From Talpa occidentalis (lineage: Eukaryota > Chordata > Mammalia > Eulipotyphla > Talpidae): a stretch of DNA of 64,000 bases. Within the stretch, counting starts at the first letter, position 1; every line of letters begins with the position of its first letter. The DNA lies in the NCBI RefSeq assembly GCF_014898055.3, contig NW_023605194.1, forward strand, positions 60,551,361 to 60,615,360. Direction: 5' to 3'. The notes beneath the pieces were generated by a model. That model did no database searches. It saw only the letters and a program-made list of their open reading frames with translations, and was not told where the DNA came from. Shown piece by piece: positions 33,810-45,845 of the stretch. Both the position numbers and the translations under genes were made by a program.

Positions 33810-34100
33810 TCTATTATAGCTATTTTTTTCACATATTGTATTCCATGTCAATATTTTTCTTCAACATCTTTGTCAAGGTTATACGATATCCCATTATAGA
33901 AATGAATTCTATCTATCCAAACCCCTCTGCAGGACCATCTGGGACGTTTCCAATATTCAGTTCCAATCAATGTTCACTAAGCATCCTCAGAGCTAAATCT
34001 CTGAACTCAGCTCTAATCCTTCCCATAGAAATTATTCCTAGAAGTAGGTTTTCTGAGTCAAAGGATGGAGAGACACATTCTTGCTCACCTGGTCAGAGGA
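33810..34100 (-). mobile_element. Ancient L1M-like ORF2/3' fragment
   Basis: Reverse complement of the L1M end: GGACGTTTCCAATATTCAGT, then GAAATTATTCCTAGAAGTAG and GTTTTCTGAGTCAAAGGATG. Strongly diverged. Confidence 0.55.
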
Positions 34101-36122
34101 GACCATCTCAGGAAAATAGTCCTCTGAGTCATTTCAGCTTACATTTCTCTCAACCTCCTGTAGCTGAATTTTCCTAGGCTATTTCTGTTGCCTTTACTAT
34201 TAGTCTACTGTCTGATTTTCAAAATACTCAAATCCTAGTGTCTATGGACATCCTTAGCTCAATAAGCTGTATGATTCACCATAATCTCTTAGTCATTTAA
34301 AATAAGACTTGAGTAATTCTGTTTGTCCTTTTGTGTCTTAATATTGTGTCCATCTGTCATTTTTCTGCTCTCTCTAGCTGACTGACTGATGTGAATCAGC
34401 AAATATTCCAGAGCCCTGTACTGACTTTGATCTTTAGTTCCAATCTTTTCTTCTTCCCACAGTAGCTTTCTCATCTACAGTTTGTGAAAGTAACTCAGAC
34501 AATTTGGGAGCCCAGAACATGAGCCTCAAAATCCTAAACCCTCCCACTGTTAAAAGATGTCAATGTAGCCACATTTCTCAGATACACTCTGTGGGACACT
34601 ATTCTTATAAGAAGACAAACCTGAGATGTCAGTAATGAAACACTGAATTCTATGCCATCATCCCCACTGGTGATGTTACTTAGCATCACCCTGTTCATTT
34701 TGTGGGACCAAGGTGTCAGAAAACATGCAGTGGTATTTTTTTTTTAAAAAAAAAAAGACTATTTTCTGAGAGGAACAGCAGCTATATCTTGGGATACACT
34801 GTACAATCAGAAAAGACTAAGTTGCAAAGCAGAATCCAAGAACAATAGTGTCACTGCTGACACAACTGCCATCCAGCAAGGGGGCTTCAACCATCTGTTT
34901 ATTCTCCCAGCACAAAACTAAGCTCATATTATACCTCTTAAAACCCATGAATGCATTACATCTTAAATGCCTGGACAGTTTTCAAGAAGCACTGGACAGG
35001 TTACAAGTAACCCCAAAGAGCTCCAGTATTTCTCATGAGGGTGTCCATAGCTTTCTGGGTGGGACAATCCTTCATTGTATAAGACAGTCCCAAGGACAGA
35101 GGACCATTTATTATTACATCCCCTCAGAATGTTAAATGTAAATATACACACCTCTCATTAACATCATCATCATGATAATAACAAATGTCCCTACTGGTTT
35201 CTAAACACCAAGGATGACACCACCTCCTGTTGAGAAGCTCTGCTTCTACTTGGTGAGAGGGAATTGACAATCAGGCAATGACAGAAAACAATATTAAACT
35301 GCATATGCAATTGCGCAGTGCAAGCTGTAATACCACAAAGGGTCAAAGGAGATGAAGGGAGGCTAGAGGTACAAGCAGGCTGTGATGTGAATGCAAGATG
35401 GAGACCTGGAATTGCTTTCAGAGACCCGGTCCAGGGTTAAAGTTTGCTGTGAATGCTTTCCTATCCACAGCCAGGATTTTGTATGCTTTAAACCTGAACT
35501 ACCTGAACTAATACAAGCAAAGGTCATCCTTACACACTTAGCAATGCAAGCTTTAAAGCATTGCTATTATTTCTGCATTCTGTTCAGAGCAAGCTTCTCC
35601 TGGAATCCTGGGCTTCCAGGGAAAGCAAGAAAACAATGAGAGTCTGCTGAAGGTGAAAGACATTGCCAACCAGTCCCTGCTGGGTGCTCCTGATGCACCT
35701 GCACTGCAGGACTGGCTGGCCATTGCTCTGCACAGAGAAACAGGAACTTAGCCTGGTTCCTTTCCACCCAAGTCAGCTGTGTTCAAAGGACCATTGTTCA
35801 CAGAGGAAAGTGTAGTTAAGCCTCTGGAAACAATACTGCTTGTTGATCTTCTGAGCCCCAGCTCAATAAGGTCATTGATTATTTTCAACCTTAGCCACAA
35901 TCAGCATCTTCAACTCTTACTGTATAGTGGTGGCAGTGGTGGTATGTTTTCTGATGCTATAATTTTAACCAGTGAAACCAAAAAAGGTCAGTGAATAGCC
36001 ATCTTCTTTACATCCTGTTTGAAATTTGCTAATGACTCAAAACTGCGGTATTAGATGGTTTTTATCTAGGTATTAGATGGCCGTGGTTCTCAAACTTATA
36101 GAACTTGTTTAAAATGCAGGTC
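34101..36122. other. Unassigned stretch with a T10A11 tract
   Basis: 34736-34756 is T10 directly followed by A11, a perfectly self-complementary block. A 12-bp direct repeat GGTATTAGATGG lies at 36047-36058 and 36069-36080. Nothing else recognised. Confidence 0.45.
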
Positions 36123-36373
36123 TTGAGCCTCCCTGGTGGTGCAAGGGGTTAAGACACAACCTGTGAAGCAATCTGCAGGGAGCTGACCCAAATGGCACAG
36201 CAGACCTCTCCTGACTTGCCCGCAGCTCCCCTCAGCAGTGTATTTCAGTCAATCTACCTGTTCTGTTCCCTACTCTGTCTCTGGTGAATCCTCTCACCCC
36301 CCACACCTCTGGCCTGTACCCCAGTTCTTGTATGTGTAAATAAGTCATTAAAAATAAATAAATAAAATAAAAT
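36123..36373 (+). mobile_element. tRNA-derived SINE, type I, with B-box deletion
   Basis: Plus-strand copy starting GAGCCTCCCTGGTGGTGCAA. Sequence jumps from GAAGCAATCTGCAGGG to AGCTGACCC, so the B box is lost. Target duplication AAAATGCAGGT at 36111-36121 and 36374-36384. Confidence 0.92.
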
Positions 36374-36384
36374 AAAATGCAGGT

Positions 36385-37194
36385 TTCCAGACCTCTGACA
36401 GCCTGAGTAAATAAACTGTGGAGGCGGGAACCTGTAATTTAACTGTCCCCACATATTTCTGATATAGGTGATCCATATACATATTTTGTGAATACTCCAC
36501 ACAGAATGATGGCAAACTAAATAAAAAACTAGCTACTATTTTATATTCTGTCTCCTTGAAAACTATTTTTCATTTACAAAATGAAAGTTATACATCTAGT
36601 AAATAGAAAATGGAAACAGGGATCAACTTACTGCTGAAAGATTGCTACAATCCCAGTTATAAGGCTCAAGAACTTATACACTAAACCTGTGTAATCAAAA
36701 TGTGTAGGTCCATATAAAATTTTCATTTTAGTCTCCAGATAAGAGTAGCTGATCTTGATCTTGATGAGTATTTGTTATGTCAAAGAACACTGGATAAAAC
36801 AATACAATCTTTGATTTGGATAAGCTTTACTAATTTTTCAATATTTCCTACTTTATAGTTATGAAAGAATTCTCTTAATCTGATTACTTGTATCAGATCA
36901 GTGTGCAAAATAAGGCATAAAGAATTTATGTAACATATGTAAATATGAAGGCAAAAAAACTAACATGCAGAACGCTATGCATTTTTCTGCTAGATGAGAA
37001 ATTGCAAATAGGTTTCATGCCATATGCCAGTTCAGGTACACGGGTAAACAAGAAACAGCTGTCTAGAATGTCAGCCTAGGAAAATTAGCAGAGAGAAAGG
37101 GAGTGGTGATAGATTAGGCACATTAGAAATATGGTGGCATCTGAGCATACATGATATGCCACCTCTCAGAGTATTTAGCACTCATTATATATAC
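36385..37194. other. Unassigned stretch
   Basis: A/T-rich with no recognised feature. GATCTTGATCTTGATGAG at about 36751 is a short tandem duplication. Confidence 0.4.
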
Positions 37195-37620
37195 CATTAC
37201 TTTCATTCCTTCACTCAGCACATATGACGAAGCATGTACTGTATGCCAGACACCCTGCTAGATAATAGGGATATTCCGACAGAGTGGTAAGTACAACCAG
37301 TGGGATGGAAGTGATGAAACAAGGTAAGTTCCAGGCTAAGGCTTTACCTGACACAATGGTATATAAGGGGGGAACTCAAGAAAGACTAGAAGTCAACACG
37401 ATTTTCTAACCCCCTCGCCCTCTTCCCCGCCCCTTCTAACATGATTTTTTAAAGGAGGAGAAAAGTGGAAGTAAATGCTATTTCTGAGGAGCCAGAACCA
37501 CCATGGCGAGATCAAAGAGGGAGACAGGAATGGAAGGGATGAGGTCGCACAAGACTTTGAGGTTATGAGGTTACGATTTCACTCAAATTGTGGAAAGGTT
37601 TGTTCATTTCTGGTTTGGGT
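37195..37620 (+). repeat. L2 LINE 3' fragment
   Basis: L2-like order on the plus strand: CATTCCTTCACTCAGCACAT, then TACTGTATGCCAGACACCCT and GCTAGATAATAGGGATATTC; further on GATGAGGTCGCACAAGACTT. A comparable L2 lies at 55530-56010. Confidence 0.65.
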
Positions 37621-39067
37621 TAGAGACTACCAAATGTCTGAGTTGAAAATCTGAAGGTTGTAAGCATGGAAGAGAATAAGACCAAAAGCATTCATTCCAT
37701 AACTTCTTTCCGATCCTAATTAAATTTTGTGATAGTTATGACACTACACAGGTACCAATAATGGAGCAGAGATGTGATCCTATAAGTCTCTGATTTTCTC
37801 AATTATAGCACTTGCTGCATTTTTTTTTTTTACATTTTGTAACAATTTAATACAAGCATCTAGATTTTGCTATTAAAATATTTCCTAATGATTTTGTACT
37901 TTCTTGCTTTGTGAGGTATGGCACAAAAACAAAATTTCATCTTTCTTTTGAGATTTAGTATCTTACATACCCTAATGTCCTCATTAGAATGTTAATTTTA
38001 CCATGCAGAGTTCAGCCCACATAATGATCTCAAGCCCCTAAAATGCGCTTGACTGTGTGAATGGGGATTACCTAGCTCAGCTTGCTAAGGCATCTGTCAT
38101 ACTCTAAGTACACAGCACTGTAATTTGCCTTACTTGGAGACAACACCAGCAGATGGGGTCAAGACCCTTGAAAATGGAATAAGGACCCTGGTTCCTGAGC
38201 CAACCATTCTGGGACATCTTGGGGGGAAAAAAAGACTTGTGTCAAATTCAAGTGAGGAAACAAGGATGGAGTCTCCAAAAGTCATAATTAGAATCAAACT
38301 GTAGGACTCCTCATGTGGGGGAAAAAAAAAAAAAAAAAAAAAGAACTTTTATTCCTGGAGCTATGCTCTCTTTTCTGATAAAATACAAAACTTCTAGAAA
38401 GAAAGCAAATAACTGGCAGTTATTTCACTTTAAGAAGAGTTTTTTATTTCCTATCCGTGGGTTTTAACAGGAAAAGCTAGAGATGCTGACATACACAGGT
38501 GGAAGACACTGCATGTTTCCCACCTTTGCCTAAAATCACACTGTCAGGAACCATTATCTTTTCTTCTAAAAATGCTCCCATGGCCACCAGCACGACATCA
38601 GATTCTCAAGGCACAGCTTTGAAGTTCCAACAACCAAATTAGACCTTCTGAGAAAGAAAACTAAAATAACCACACCCTATGACTTCTACTTTTCACTCTT
38701 CAAAGATTTGCATGGCATACAAAAAAAGAGTATCAACAAAATGGTCCAGATTTGTTGTTGTTGTTTTTTTCCTAAAAATGGCCGGAAGTACATTTATTAT
38801 TCTCCTTAAAATTATTTTTAAAAATTCAAAAAGATCTGATGCATAAATTTATTTACAAATCACAGTTTTGAAGTTTTGCCACTTGCGTAATTCTTAGACA
38901 TCTGTTTAAGAATAGATCAAAATACCTGAAAGACAGAGATAAAGAAGAAAAACTAACATTTCGATGTATCACCACCCAGGGTTAAGAGTAGAAAATATGC
39001 ATACTTGCTCATTAAAAAACAGTCGAGGGTGAAAAATTATGAATAACATGATCAAAATAAAATAGTC
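37621..39067. other. Unassigned stretch with poly(A)
   Basis: Contains a T13 run near 37819 and an A21 run at 38322-38342. No AATAAA lies just upstream of the A run and no flanking duplication is obvious, so I do not call a retroinsertion. Confidence 0.45.
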
Positions 39068-39076
39068 AAAAGCAAA

Positions 39077-39705
39077 AAGCAACAACAAACGTTTACAAGG
39101 ATATGGAGAAAAAGGGAACCTTCTACACTGCTGGTGGGAATGCAAACTGGTCCAACCACTATGGAAAGCTATATGGAGTTTCCTCAGTAATTGACCCAGC
39201 AATTCCACTCCTCGGAATCTACACAAAGGACACAAAAACATTAATTCAAAAGGATACCTGCACCCCTATGCTTATTGCAGCACTATTTACAATAGGTAAG
39301 ATAAAGAAATAGCCCAAATGCCCAAAATAGATGACTGGATCAAGAAGATGTGGTTTATATACACAATGGAATACTATTCAGCAATCAAAAAAGATAAACT
39401 CATGCCATTTGCAGCAACATGGATAGAGCTAGAAGGGATTATGCTCAGTGAAGTAAGACAGAAGCAAAAGAAAAATATGGGATGCTTTCACTTATAGGAG
39501 GAATGTAGGGGAACCAAATATGGAATCAGGGAAAAAAAATTACAATAATAAAAACAAAATTATCAGGCAACTATTAATCAGAGATACTCTGCAGGGGAGG
39601 GGCAGGGACCATACCTGAGAGAAGAAAGCATGCATTGTACAAAAAAGGAAGAATGATGTAAAATACATAAATTAATTAATTAATTAAAAATAAAAATAAA
39701 TAAAT
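39077..39705 (+). mobile_element. 5'-truncated L1 3' end with internal deletion
   Basis: Starts in ORF2 near its end (GGTGGGAATGCAAACTGGTC; ATTCCACTCCTCGGAATCTA; ATCAAGAAGATGTGGTTTAT), then the 3' UTR with GCAGGGGAGGGGC and an (AAAT)-type tail. A few bases missing around 39190 relative to typical L1 shorten ORF2. Probable target duplication AAAAGCAAA at 39068-39076 and 39706-39714. Confidence 0.88.
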
Positions 39706-39714
39706 AAAAGCAAA

Positions 39715-40546
39715 GTACCATAAAGAAAATTTTGGGAGAAAACAGAAAAGTGAACTCTTTCTACATATATATACACATAATATGTATAAACTAAATTATT
39801 TATGCATGTTTACATGTAATATAAAAATCAAGTGTTAATCTATAAATTATATGTAATCTATAAATTGGATTTCTGTTTGTTGTTGGTTTTTATTTTTCTG
39901 CAACCCCTCATACATATTGTAATGTAAGGTCAATTGCAAAAACAAAAAGAAAGATATTTTTTCTTCTCACACAGCTTTCACTGTTTTTAAAGAAGCAATT
40001 TAACTGTTCTTTCCGGCTGAAGACCTGCCATCGCTGTGCAGACTTGGACTCTCCTTCCTCACACACACGATGCCTTTATTTTAGCAAATGGCATTAAGCA
40101 TCCACATATGATCTGCCACAATTCAGACAGCCCAGAGGAATAAAGTTAACACCCAAACTATCTTGGAGACCAAGTGTTGACTTTCCACAGAGCAGTGAAC
40201 ATTTCAAGACAAACTTAGATTTTCCATTACAAAACGGTCAGTTAGAAAAAAAATGAGTCTGGAGGAATGCTGGCACTTGACCTAAAGTGACTCCAAAGTC
40301 CGCGGCTGATTTTTCCATTACCTGGAACCATGGGAGGGAAGGATAGCAGGCGTGCTCGGCAGCGCACGTAGCACAACTGCACAGCAGGCCTGAAGCCAGC
40401 CCTCAATCGAGGTTTTTAAAAAGTCAAAGTGGAGTAAATTTACATGCTATACATTTAACAAATTTTTAACCGTGAAACCAACAGGTCTTGAGGTAAAAAA
40501 ATCAAATATGCACTAAAACAGAAATTACTTTTACTGACAAGGGAAA
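39715..40546. other. Unassigned stretch
   Basis: No recognised repeat. 40330-40400 is locally GC-rich (GGCGTGCTCGGCAGCGCACG) with a short palindromic character, without a known element. Confidence 0.4.
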
Positions 40547-40561
40547 AGAAATTTCTGTAGG

Positions 40562-40892
40562 AAATGAACAATGATGTAAAAAAATAAAAATAGGGCCTCC
40601 CCTGGTGGCGCAGCAGTTGAGCACTGGGCTGCGAAGCTGCCCGCAGCCTCTGCAGGGCCCGTTCAATCCCTGGCTGCGGGCAAGGGTCCCACATGGTGAG
40701 CAGACCCCTCCTGCCACCTGCTGCTCCCCTCAGCAGTATTTCTTCAGTCTGCCTGTTCTGTTCCTTGCTTTGGCTCTGGTGAATTCTCTCACCCTCCCAC
40801 GCTTCTGACTGTACCCAGTGCTTGTATAAATAAATAAATCTTTTTAAAAATGATAATAAATAAATACGCACATATATATATATAAATATAAT
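40562..40892 (+). mobile_element. L1 3'-tail fragment joined to a full-length type II SINE
   Basis: Exact 15-bp direct repeats AGAAATTTCTGTAGG at 40547-40561 and 40893-40907 bound the unit. Directly inside the left repeat lies AAATGAACAATGATGTAAAA, like the last bases of the local L1 3' UTR. Then a complete SINE starts at 40593 (GGGCCTCCCCTGGTGGCGCA) and its tail runs to about 40892 through (TA)-rich DNA. Either one chimeric insertion or a SINE nested in a tiny L1 stub. Confidence 0.75.
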
Positions 40893-40907
40893 AGAAATTT
40901 CTGTAGG

Positions 40908-41334
40908 GCTGATGCTTGCATTAGAGTGAGCCTCTAAAACAAAGTCTAGCTGATGTTCCACTTAAGAGAAGAGGCAAAGAACATAATGGGGTATGGGGAC
41001 AAAATAGCTGTGAAGCAGTCACTTCAGCAGAGGAAGTAGATGTGAAGCAGTGACTCCCAAAAGCCAAAGACTCAAAACAATATGAATGTTAAAAAATCAA
41101 AAACTTACCTTAGTTTAGCCCAATGACCATTCTTATAAGTAAACTTTTCAGTCAACTATTGAAACCAAACATTTTTTTTACCTGACTTGATTGTAAATGC
41201 CTTTTAGCTGAGAGAGGCAGAAAGAGACAGAGGGAGACAAAGAGGGAAAGAAAAAAAGGAAAAGAAAATATTCAAACCCACATTCACTCAAGGGACAGAG
41301 AATTAGCTACTTCAGGAGTCATTTAAAGTATGGA
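40908..41334. other. Unassigned stretch
   Basis: Contains a small tandem-like duplication of TGTGAAGCAGT (about 41010 and 41041) and a purine-rich tract at 41210-41270. No other feature. Confidence 0.4.
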
Positions 41335-41617
41335 GGGGTTTCCCTGGTGGTGCAAGGTGTTAAGACACAGCACAATGAAGATATCTAAAGCCACTGCAGC
41401 ACAAGTTCCATCCCCAGCCAGGCAGCTGACCCACATGGAGCAGCAGACCGCCCCTGCCACACCCGCTGCTCCCCTCAGCAGTATATTTCAGTAAATCCAC
41501 CTGTTCTGCTCTCCACTCTGTCTCTGGTGAATCCTCTCACCTTCCCCCTCCCCCACCATACCTCTGGCCTGAACCCCAGTTCTTGTAGGTATAAATAAAT
41601 TGTAAAAAAAAAAAAAA
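41335..41617 (+). mobile_element. tRNA-derived SINE, type I
   Basis: Plus-strand copy starting GGGTTTCCCTGGTGGTGCAA, decayed CpGs, ends with A run. Weak target duplication AAGTATGGAG (41325-41334) versus AAGAATGTAG (41618-41627). Confidence 0.9.
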
Positions 41618-42939
41618 AGAATGTAGATACACTCCCTTCAAAGACAATCCCAGAGGAGGCATCTCCAAAATGACTCATATGGGCAACACTACCAAATTGT
41701 ACTGATTTTCCACCAGAGACAATCCTGGGGAAGAAAATACTCCTATGGATATATAGATTCTGATACATTTATTCCTTAAATGTCTGTTATACTCACACAT
41801 GCTAACATAACATATTCCATGTAAGATAACACCAGGTAACAGTTACTGAATGCTAGGAATTATTTGAAGTGCTTTCTAAATTAACCCAATTAAGCCGCAC
41901 AACAACCCTGAGAAATAAACCCTCACCATTGCAGGGTGAGGAAACTGAAGCACAGAGAACTAAGGTGAGGTTCACACAGGAAAAGATGAAGCAGGCCTGC
42001 TTTGTAAGCGCCATCACAATCACAGGAAGCCAGAGGCCTATATGAGGCACTTCGACCCTGTATGTATCAACCATGACACAATCTTTCTTCAGTGAAGGAA
42101 AGCTGGTTTAAGAGCCTTCATTAACTTCACCTTCATGCGTTTCCATCTCTAGGAGAGATTTTTCAGCAACAACTAAGAATTTGTTTATTGCTCAAATTCA
42201 CTTTCTCCTTATTAGAAAATTTAAATCAAAAGCTTTTATTGAAAAACTAAGGCAGACAACATAACAGTTCTGATTAACTGCAAAGTCCTAGAGAAGTAAA
42301 ACTGAAATAGATCATTTGTTCAATAATAAACTAAAATGCAAATTTGCAGTTTTAGAGGGTGAAATGTTTTGAAGACATAAAGTACACAGGGAAAAAACAG
42401 AAGGATGAACAGGGGCTGGGTCAATGTTCGAGCACTTGCAGCCCAGAGCTGCTCCTCCTAGACACTCAATCCAAACAAACCATGCCCTCCAGGCATCGGG
42501 GTCCACTAGCGCTGCCACTTCTCATTTTTCCCAAAAAGAGACTTGAAATATGAGCCATTTATCTCCATTTATGCATTCAATCTATTGAAACTACCTTCAT
42601 CTTCGATTTGGAGCTGGAAATAATTTGGCGAAATTCCCGTTTCTGTCTAAAAGAGGGAAAAGAGAAATGAAATGAAGGCAGCCCATGCAGCTGCTGCTGA
42701 AAGGAGTGTGGGGTGTCAATGAAAGCAAGAAAAGGGGCCACGGCCAATTTTGAGGATGATGATGCAGCAGCTCACGGAAGCCCTACCCCAGTAAGGTAGG
42801 CTCTGGAATAGTAAAGGGAATCAGGGGATCCATGCTCCGGCACACTTGAAATTCCTAGCGTTAAAGGAGCACAAAGTGACCATCCTAAACAGTGCTTTTA
42901 TTTTTGCTTTCTCATGGAGTAATGGTTTTTACACTAATA
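41618..42939. other. Mostly unassigned; one MIR
   Basis: Apart from the MIR at 41835-42000, no feature recognised. Confidence 0.4.
41835..42000 (-). repeat. MIR fragment
   Basis: Reverse-complement MIR: TTACTGAATGCTAGGAATTA, CGCACAACAACCCTGAGAAA, GAGGAAACTGAAGCACAGAG. Confidence 0.75.
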
Positions 42940-43415
42940 GAGGAGCATTTTTCGCAATAGCCCAAGATAAACAAGCCAAAAGCCCATCTACTGGTAGTGG
43001 GTAACAAAACGTGGCAGATGCACACCATGGAACACTGGACGTCATAGGGAGGAATGAAATAAGTTACCTGCTACAACATGAACTTGAAGACACTGTAAGT
43101 AAAACAAGGCAAACATAAAAAGCCACATGCTGTGTGACTCCATTCATCTGAAATATCCAGAGTAGGCAAATCCATAGAGACATAAAGCAAATTATTCATT
43201 GTCAGGACTTGAGGAAAGGAGAGAATGGAGAGATTGCTAAATGGTCATGTGGTTTATTTTTAAGCTGGCGAAATGTTCTATTAGTAGATAGTGATGATGC
43301 TTGCACAACACGGTGAATGTATTAAGTTACTAAATTGTGTATTTTAAAATGGTGAAAATGATGGCTTTTATGTTATGTGATTTATACCTCAATTAATAAA
43401 TTAAATGTCAAAAAA
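42940..43415 (+). mobile_element. Ancient L1M 3' end
   Basis: Plus-strand L1M order: AAGCCCATCTACTGGTAGTG, ATGCACACCATGGAACACTG, CTGCTACAACATGAACTTGA, CATCTGAAATATCCAGAGTA, then ATAGTGATGATGCTTGCACA and TTATACCTCAATTAATAAAT. No coding potential. Confidence 0.8.
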
Positions 43416-44436
43416 TATTAATATTTACATTGCTCGGCAATGCTATTTGGAAGAGGAATGGGGATGCAGGTTATTTTTTTAAAAAGATTTAAAGAATTTT
43501 TGACTGGGAACTAATTTTTAATATACTAAATACATAGGCTTACTTAAGTAATTGTCTATTCATCTAAGCCCTAGCTTTATTTACTAATCATCATGATAGC
43601 AAACAGCATCATCTATTAAATAAACTGCCATATGTAACCTAGCTTCTCTGAGTTAAGACTGCAGTTCAGCCTTTTAATGTTACCATGGGCAAGTTAGCTA
43701 GACTTTCTGCATCTTAGTTTCCTCATTTTCTAAAAAAGAGTATGATATATCTCGAATGAGATGGTTAAATCAGTGTTTCTCAATCAACAGCGCTTTTAAT
43801 TTTTTTTTTTCTTCAGGAGTGAATTCAGGAAGAGGTGCAGTCTCTTGCTTGGTGATTCTGTTAGAAATGATATGGGAGGATCCCAACTGATTTCCTTTCT
43901 CTTGATTCTGCTTCAGAAGTTTTCTTGCTAAACAAACAGTACTCTGTGGCAACAGACACAAGACATAGCCACTGCAGTAAAATCCATGGAGCTGGGACTC
44001 TTGAAACAAATTCTAACAAGAGATCCTGTTACAACACCCGGTACTTGTCTTTCATCCTTTGTGCCTATTAAGAACTTCATGAGATAGGTATTTTTATCTT
44101 CATTTTACAGTTTAAAAAATAACTTGGAATTTTTCTTTAATGAAATGCTATTTCCACCTCAAAGTGGGTGGGTAACACTGTTCTGAAATGATCCTAGCAG
44201 AGGCTCCCGTCGACAGGAACATGCCAGTGGACCACAAGTGAGTTTCTAGTTTACTAAATTAAGTCATTTTCATAAAAATGAAGTGGAGATAAGGCAAAGA
44301 GCAGTTATTTACTGTATCTAGTGAACCAGATGCAAAAACCATGACATTTGAGGCTGGTAGAACTAAATAGTAAAGCAGGACTCTACTCCAGGATTGGTAA
44401 CTGTATCCAAAAATAATTTCAGAAGTAAAGGGCAAT
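43416..44436. other. Unassigned; contains a 79-codon minus ORF and a MIR piece
   Basis: The minus ORF at 44009-43770 has a protein-like look but no known family. A T11 run sits at about 43800 inside it. MIR fragment at 44045-44125. Confidence 0.4.
44045..44125 (-). repeat. Short MIR fragment
   Basis: Reverse-complement MIR middle: AGAACTTCATGAGATAGGTA then TTTATCTTCATTTTACAG. Confidence 0.5.
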
Positions 44437-44451
44437 TTTATTTTTATTTAT

Positions 44452-44759
44452 TTATTTTTTTTTAATAGAGGCATGTTTTATTTATTTATTTGTTTGTTTG
44501 TTTGTTTGTTTATACATGCACTGGGTACAGTCAGAAGCGCGGGGGGTGAGAGAATTCACCAGAGCCAGAGCGGGGAGCAGAGCAGGCAGAAGGACCGAAG
44601 TACACTGCTGAGAGGAGCAGCGGGCGGCAGGAGAGGTCTGCTCACCATGTGGGACTCTCCTCCGGTGGCCGGGGAGCAGCCGGGGATGGAACCGGCGCCG
44701 CAGAGGCCGCGGGCAGCTTCGCAACCCAGCGCTCAACCGCTGCGCAACCGGGGAGGCCC
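44452..44759 (-). mobile_element. tRNA-derived SINE, type III, inserted in the tail of another SINE
   Basis: Minus-strand, CpG-rich copy with the type III extension (ATAGAGGCATG at 44465-44475 on the plus strand). Target duplication TTTATTTTTATTT at about 44438-44450 and 44760-44772, which is itself the tail of the SINE at 44773-45032. It is therefore the younger of the two. Confidence 0.92.
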
Positions 44760-44772
44760 TTTATTTTTATTT

Positions 44773-45032
44773 TTTTAAAGATTTATTTATTTATGCATAC
44801 AAGAGCTGAGGAACAAGCTAGAGATGCGGGGGATGAGAGGATCCATCAGAGACAGAGTGGGGAACAGAACAGGCAGATTGACTGAAATACACTGCTGAGG
44901 GGAGCAGCAGGCGCGACAGGAGAGGTCTGCTGCACCATGTAGGTTGCTCCCTGGCCGGCTGGGGATCAAACTGTGCTGCAGAGGCTGTAGATTGCTTCAT
45001 AGTGCAGTGTTTAACCCCTTGCGCCCCCAGTG
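44773..45032 (-). mobile_element. tRNA-derived SINE, type I (host of the nested copy)
   Basis: Minus-strand copy; 3' body carries the type I layout though diverged. Its head ends GCGCCCCCAG without the normal GGGAGGCCC. Outer duplication is weak (GGCAATTTTAT left, TGCCAGTTTTAA right). Establishes that type I preceded type III here. Confidence 0.88.
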
Positions 45033-45078
45033 AATGCCAGTTTTAAAAGCTCAAACTATACCACTAATTTGGTGAACA

Positions 45079-45080
45079 TG

Positions 45081-45130
<50 letters not shown>
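45079..45130 (+). repeat. (TA)n microsatellite
   Basis: About 50 bp of nearly pure AT dinucleotides. Self-complementary, so prone to cruciform formation and length change. Confidence 0.95.
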
Positions 45131-45133
<3 letters not shown>

Positions 45134-45764
45134 TAGAAGCATATATCCTCCTAATTATATGCAAAAGAAATGACAAGTTCAACATGTCAGCAACCAATGA
45201 AAAACAAGTGAGTGTTCCCAATTAGTCTCTCCACACAACCAAGGCTCAGAGTCCCTCTTCTGCCATCAATCATCTCAGCAGTACAACTTTGAAAAGTTAC
45301 ATAAAACCACCACTGAAAAGGGGTAAATCAGGGAGCTCAATAGGAAATCATTTTGAAATTGACTAGAGACAACCTATGAAAACCAAATTAAAAAATACAG
45401 ATCCTCCTAACTCAGGCCTTGTGACATTCCAAGCATCAGGGAGCTCAAGTTCAAGAATAGGAAAGGGCTCGCTTTAGTAATAACAGGGCAGAATACGTAT
45501 TTTAAGACAAACTATTTCTTTTTGTTTAAGTTTATTGTTTGTAAGCAAACAGACTGCTTAATCATTAATTCCTCTTTCTCTTTTTCCCCTGATTATGAAA
45601 AAAGAAAAAGCATATGCACAAATCTTCGGTGAGAGAATGGTCCCTTGCAGAGCCTCCCTTTCTTCACCTCTTCTCCAGGCAACCATTGCTAACAGCTCCC
45701 CAGGGCAGCAGCTCAAATTCAGATCCCTCTAGCTAATATGTGTATGAGCATACACATGCATGTA

Positions 45765-45768
<4 letters not shown>
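45131..45768. other. Unassigned stretch
   Basis: No gene or repeat recognised. Confidence 0.4.

Positions 45769-45843
<75 letters not shown>
45769..45843 (+). repeat. Compound (TC)n(AC)n microsatellite
   Basis: About 16 CT units followed by about 21 CA units, a common mammalian compound repeat. It explains Ser-Leu, Thr-His and Val-Cys repeat ORFs on both strands. Confidence 0.96.

Positions 45844-45845
<2 letters not shown>

Noticed and set aside
38322..38342. A21 run as end of a retrocopy
   Set aside because: No polyadenylation signal just upstream and no target duplication visible.
40340..40400. GTGCTCGGCAGCGCACG-like stretch resembling the U6 snRNA start
   Set aside because: Similarity covers only about 15 bases with gaps; the rest of U6 is absent.
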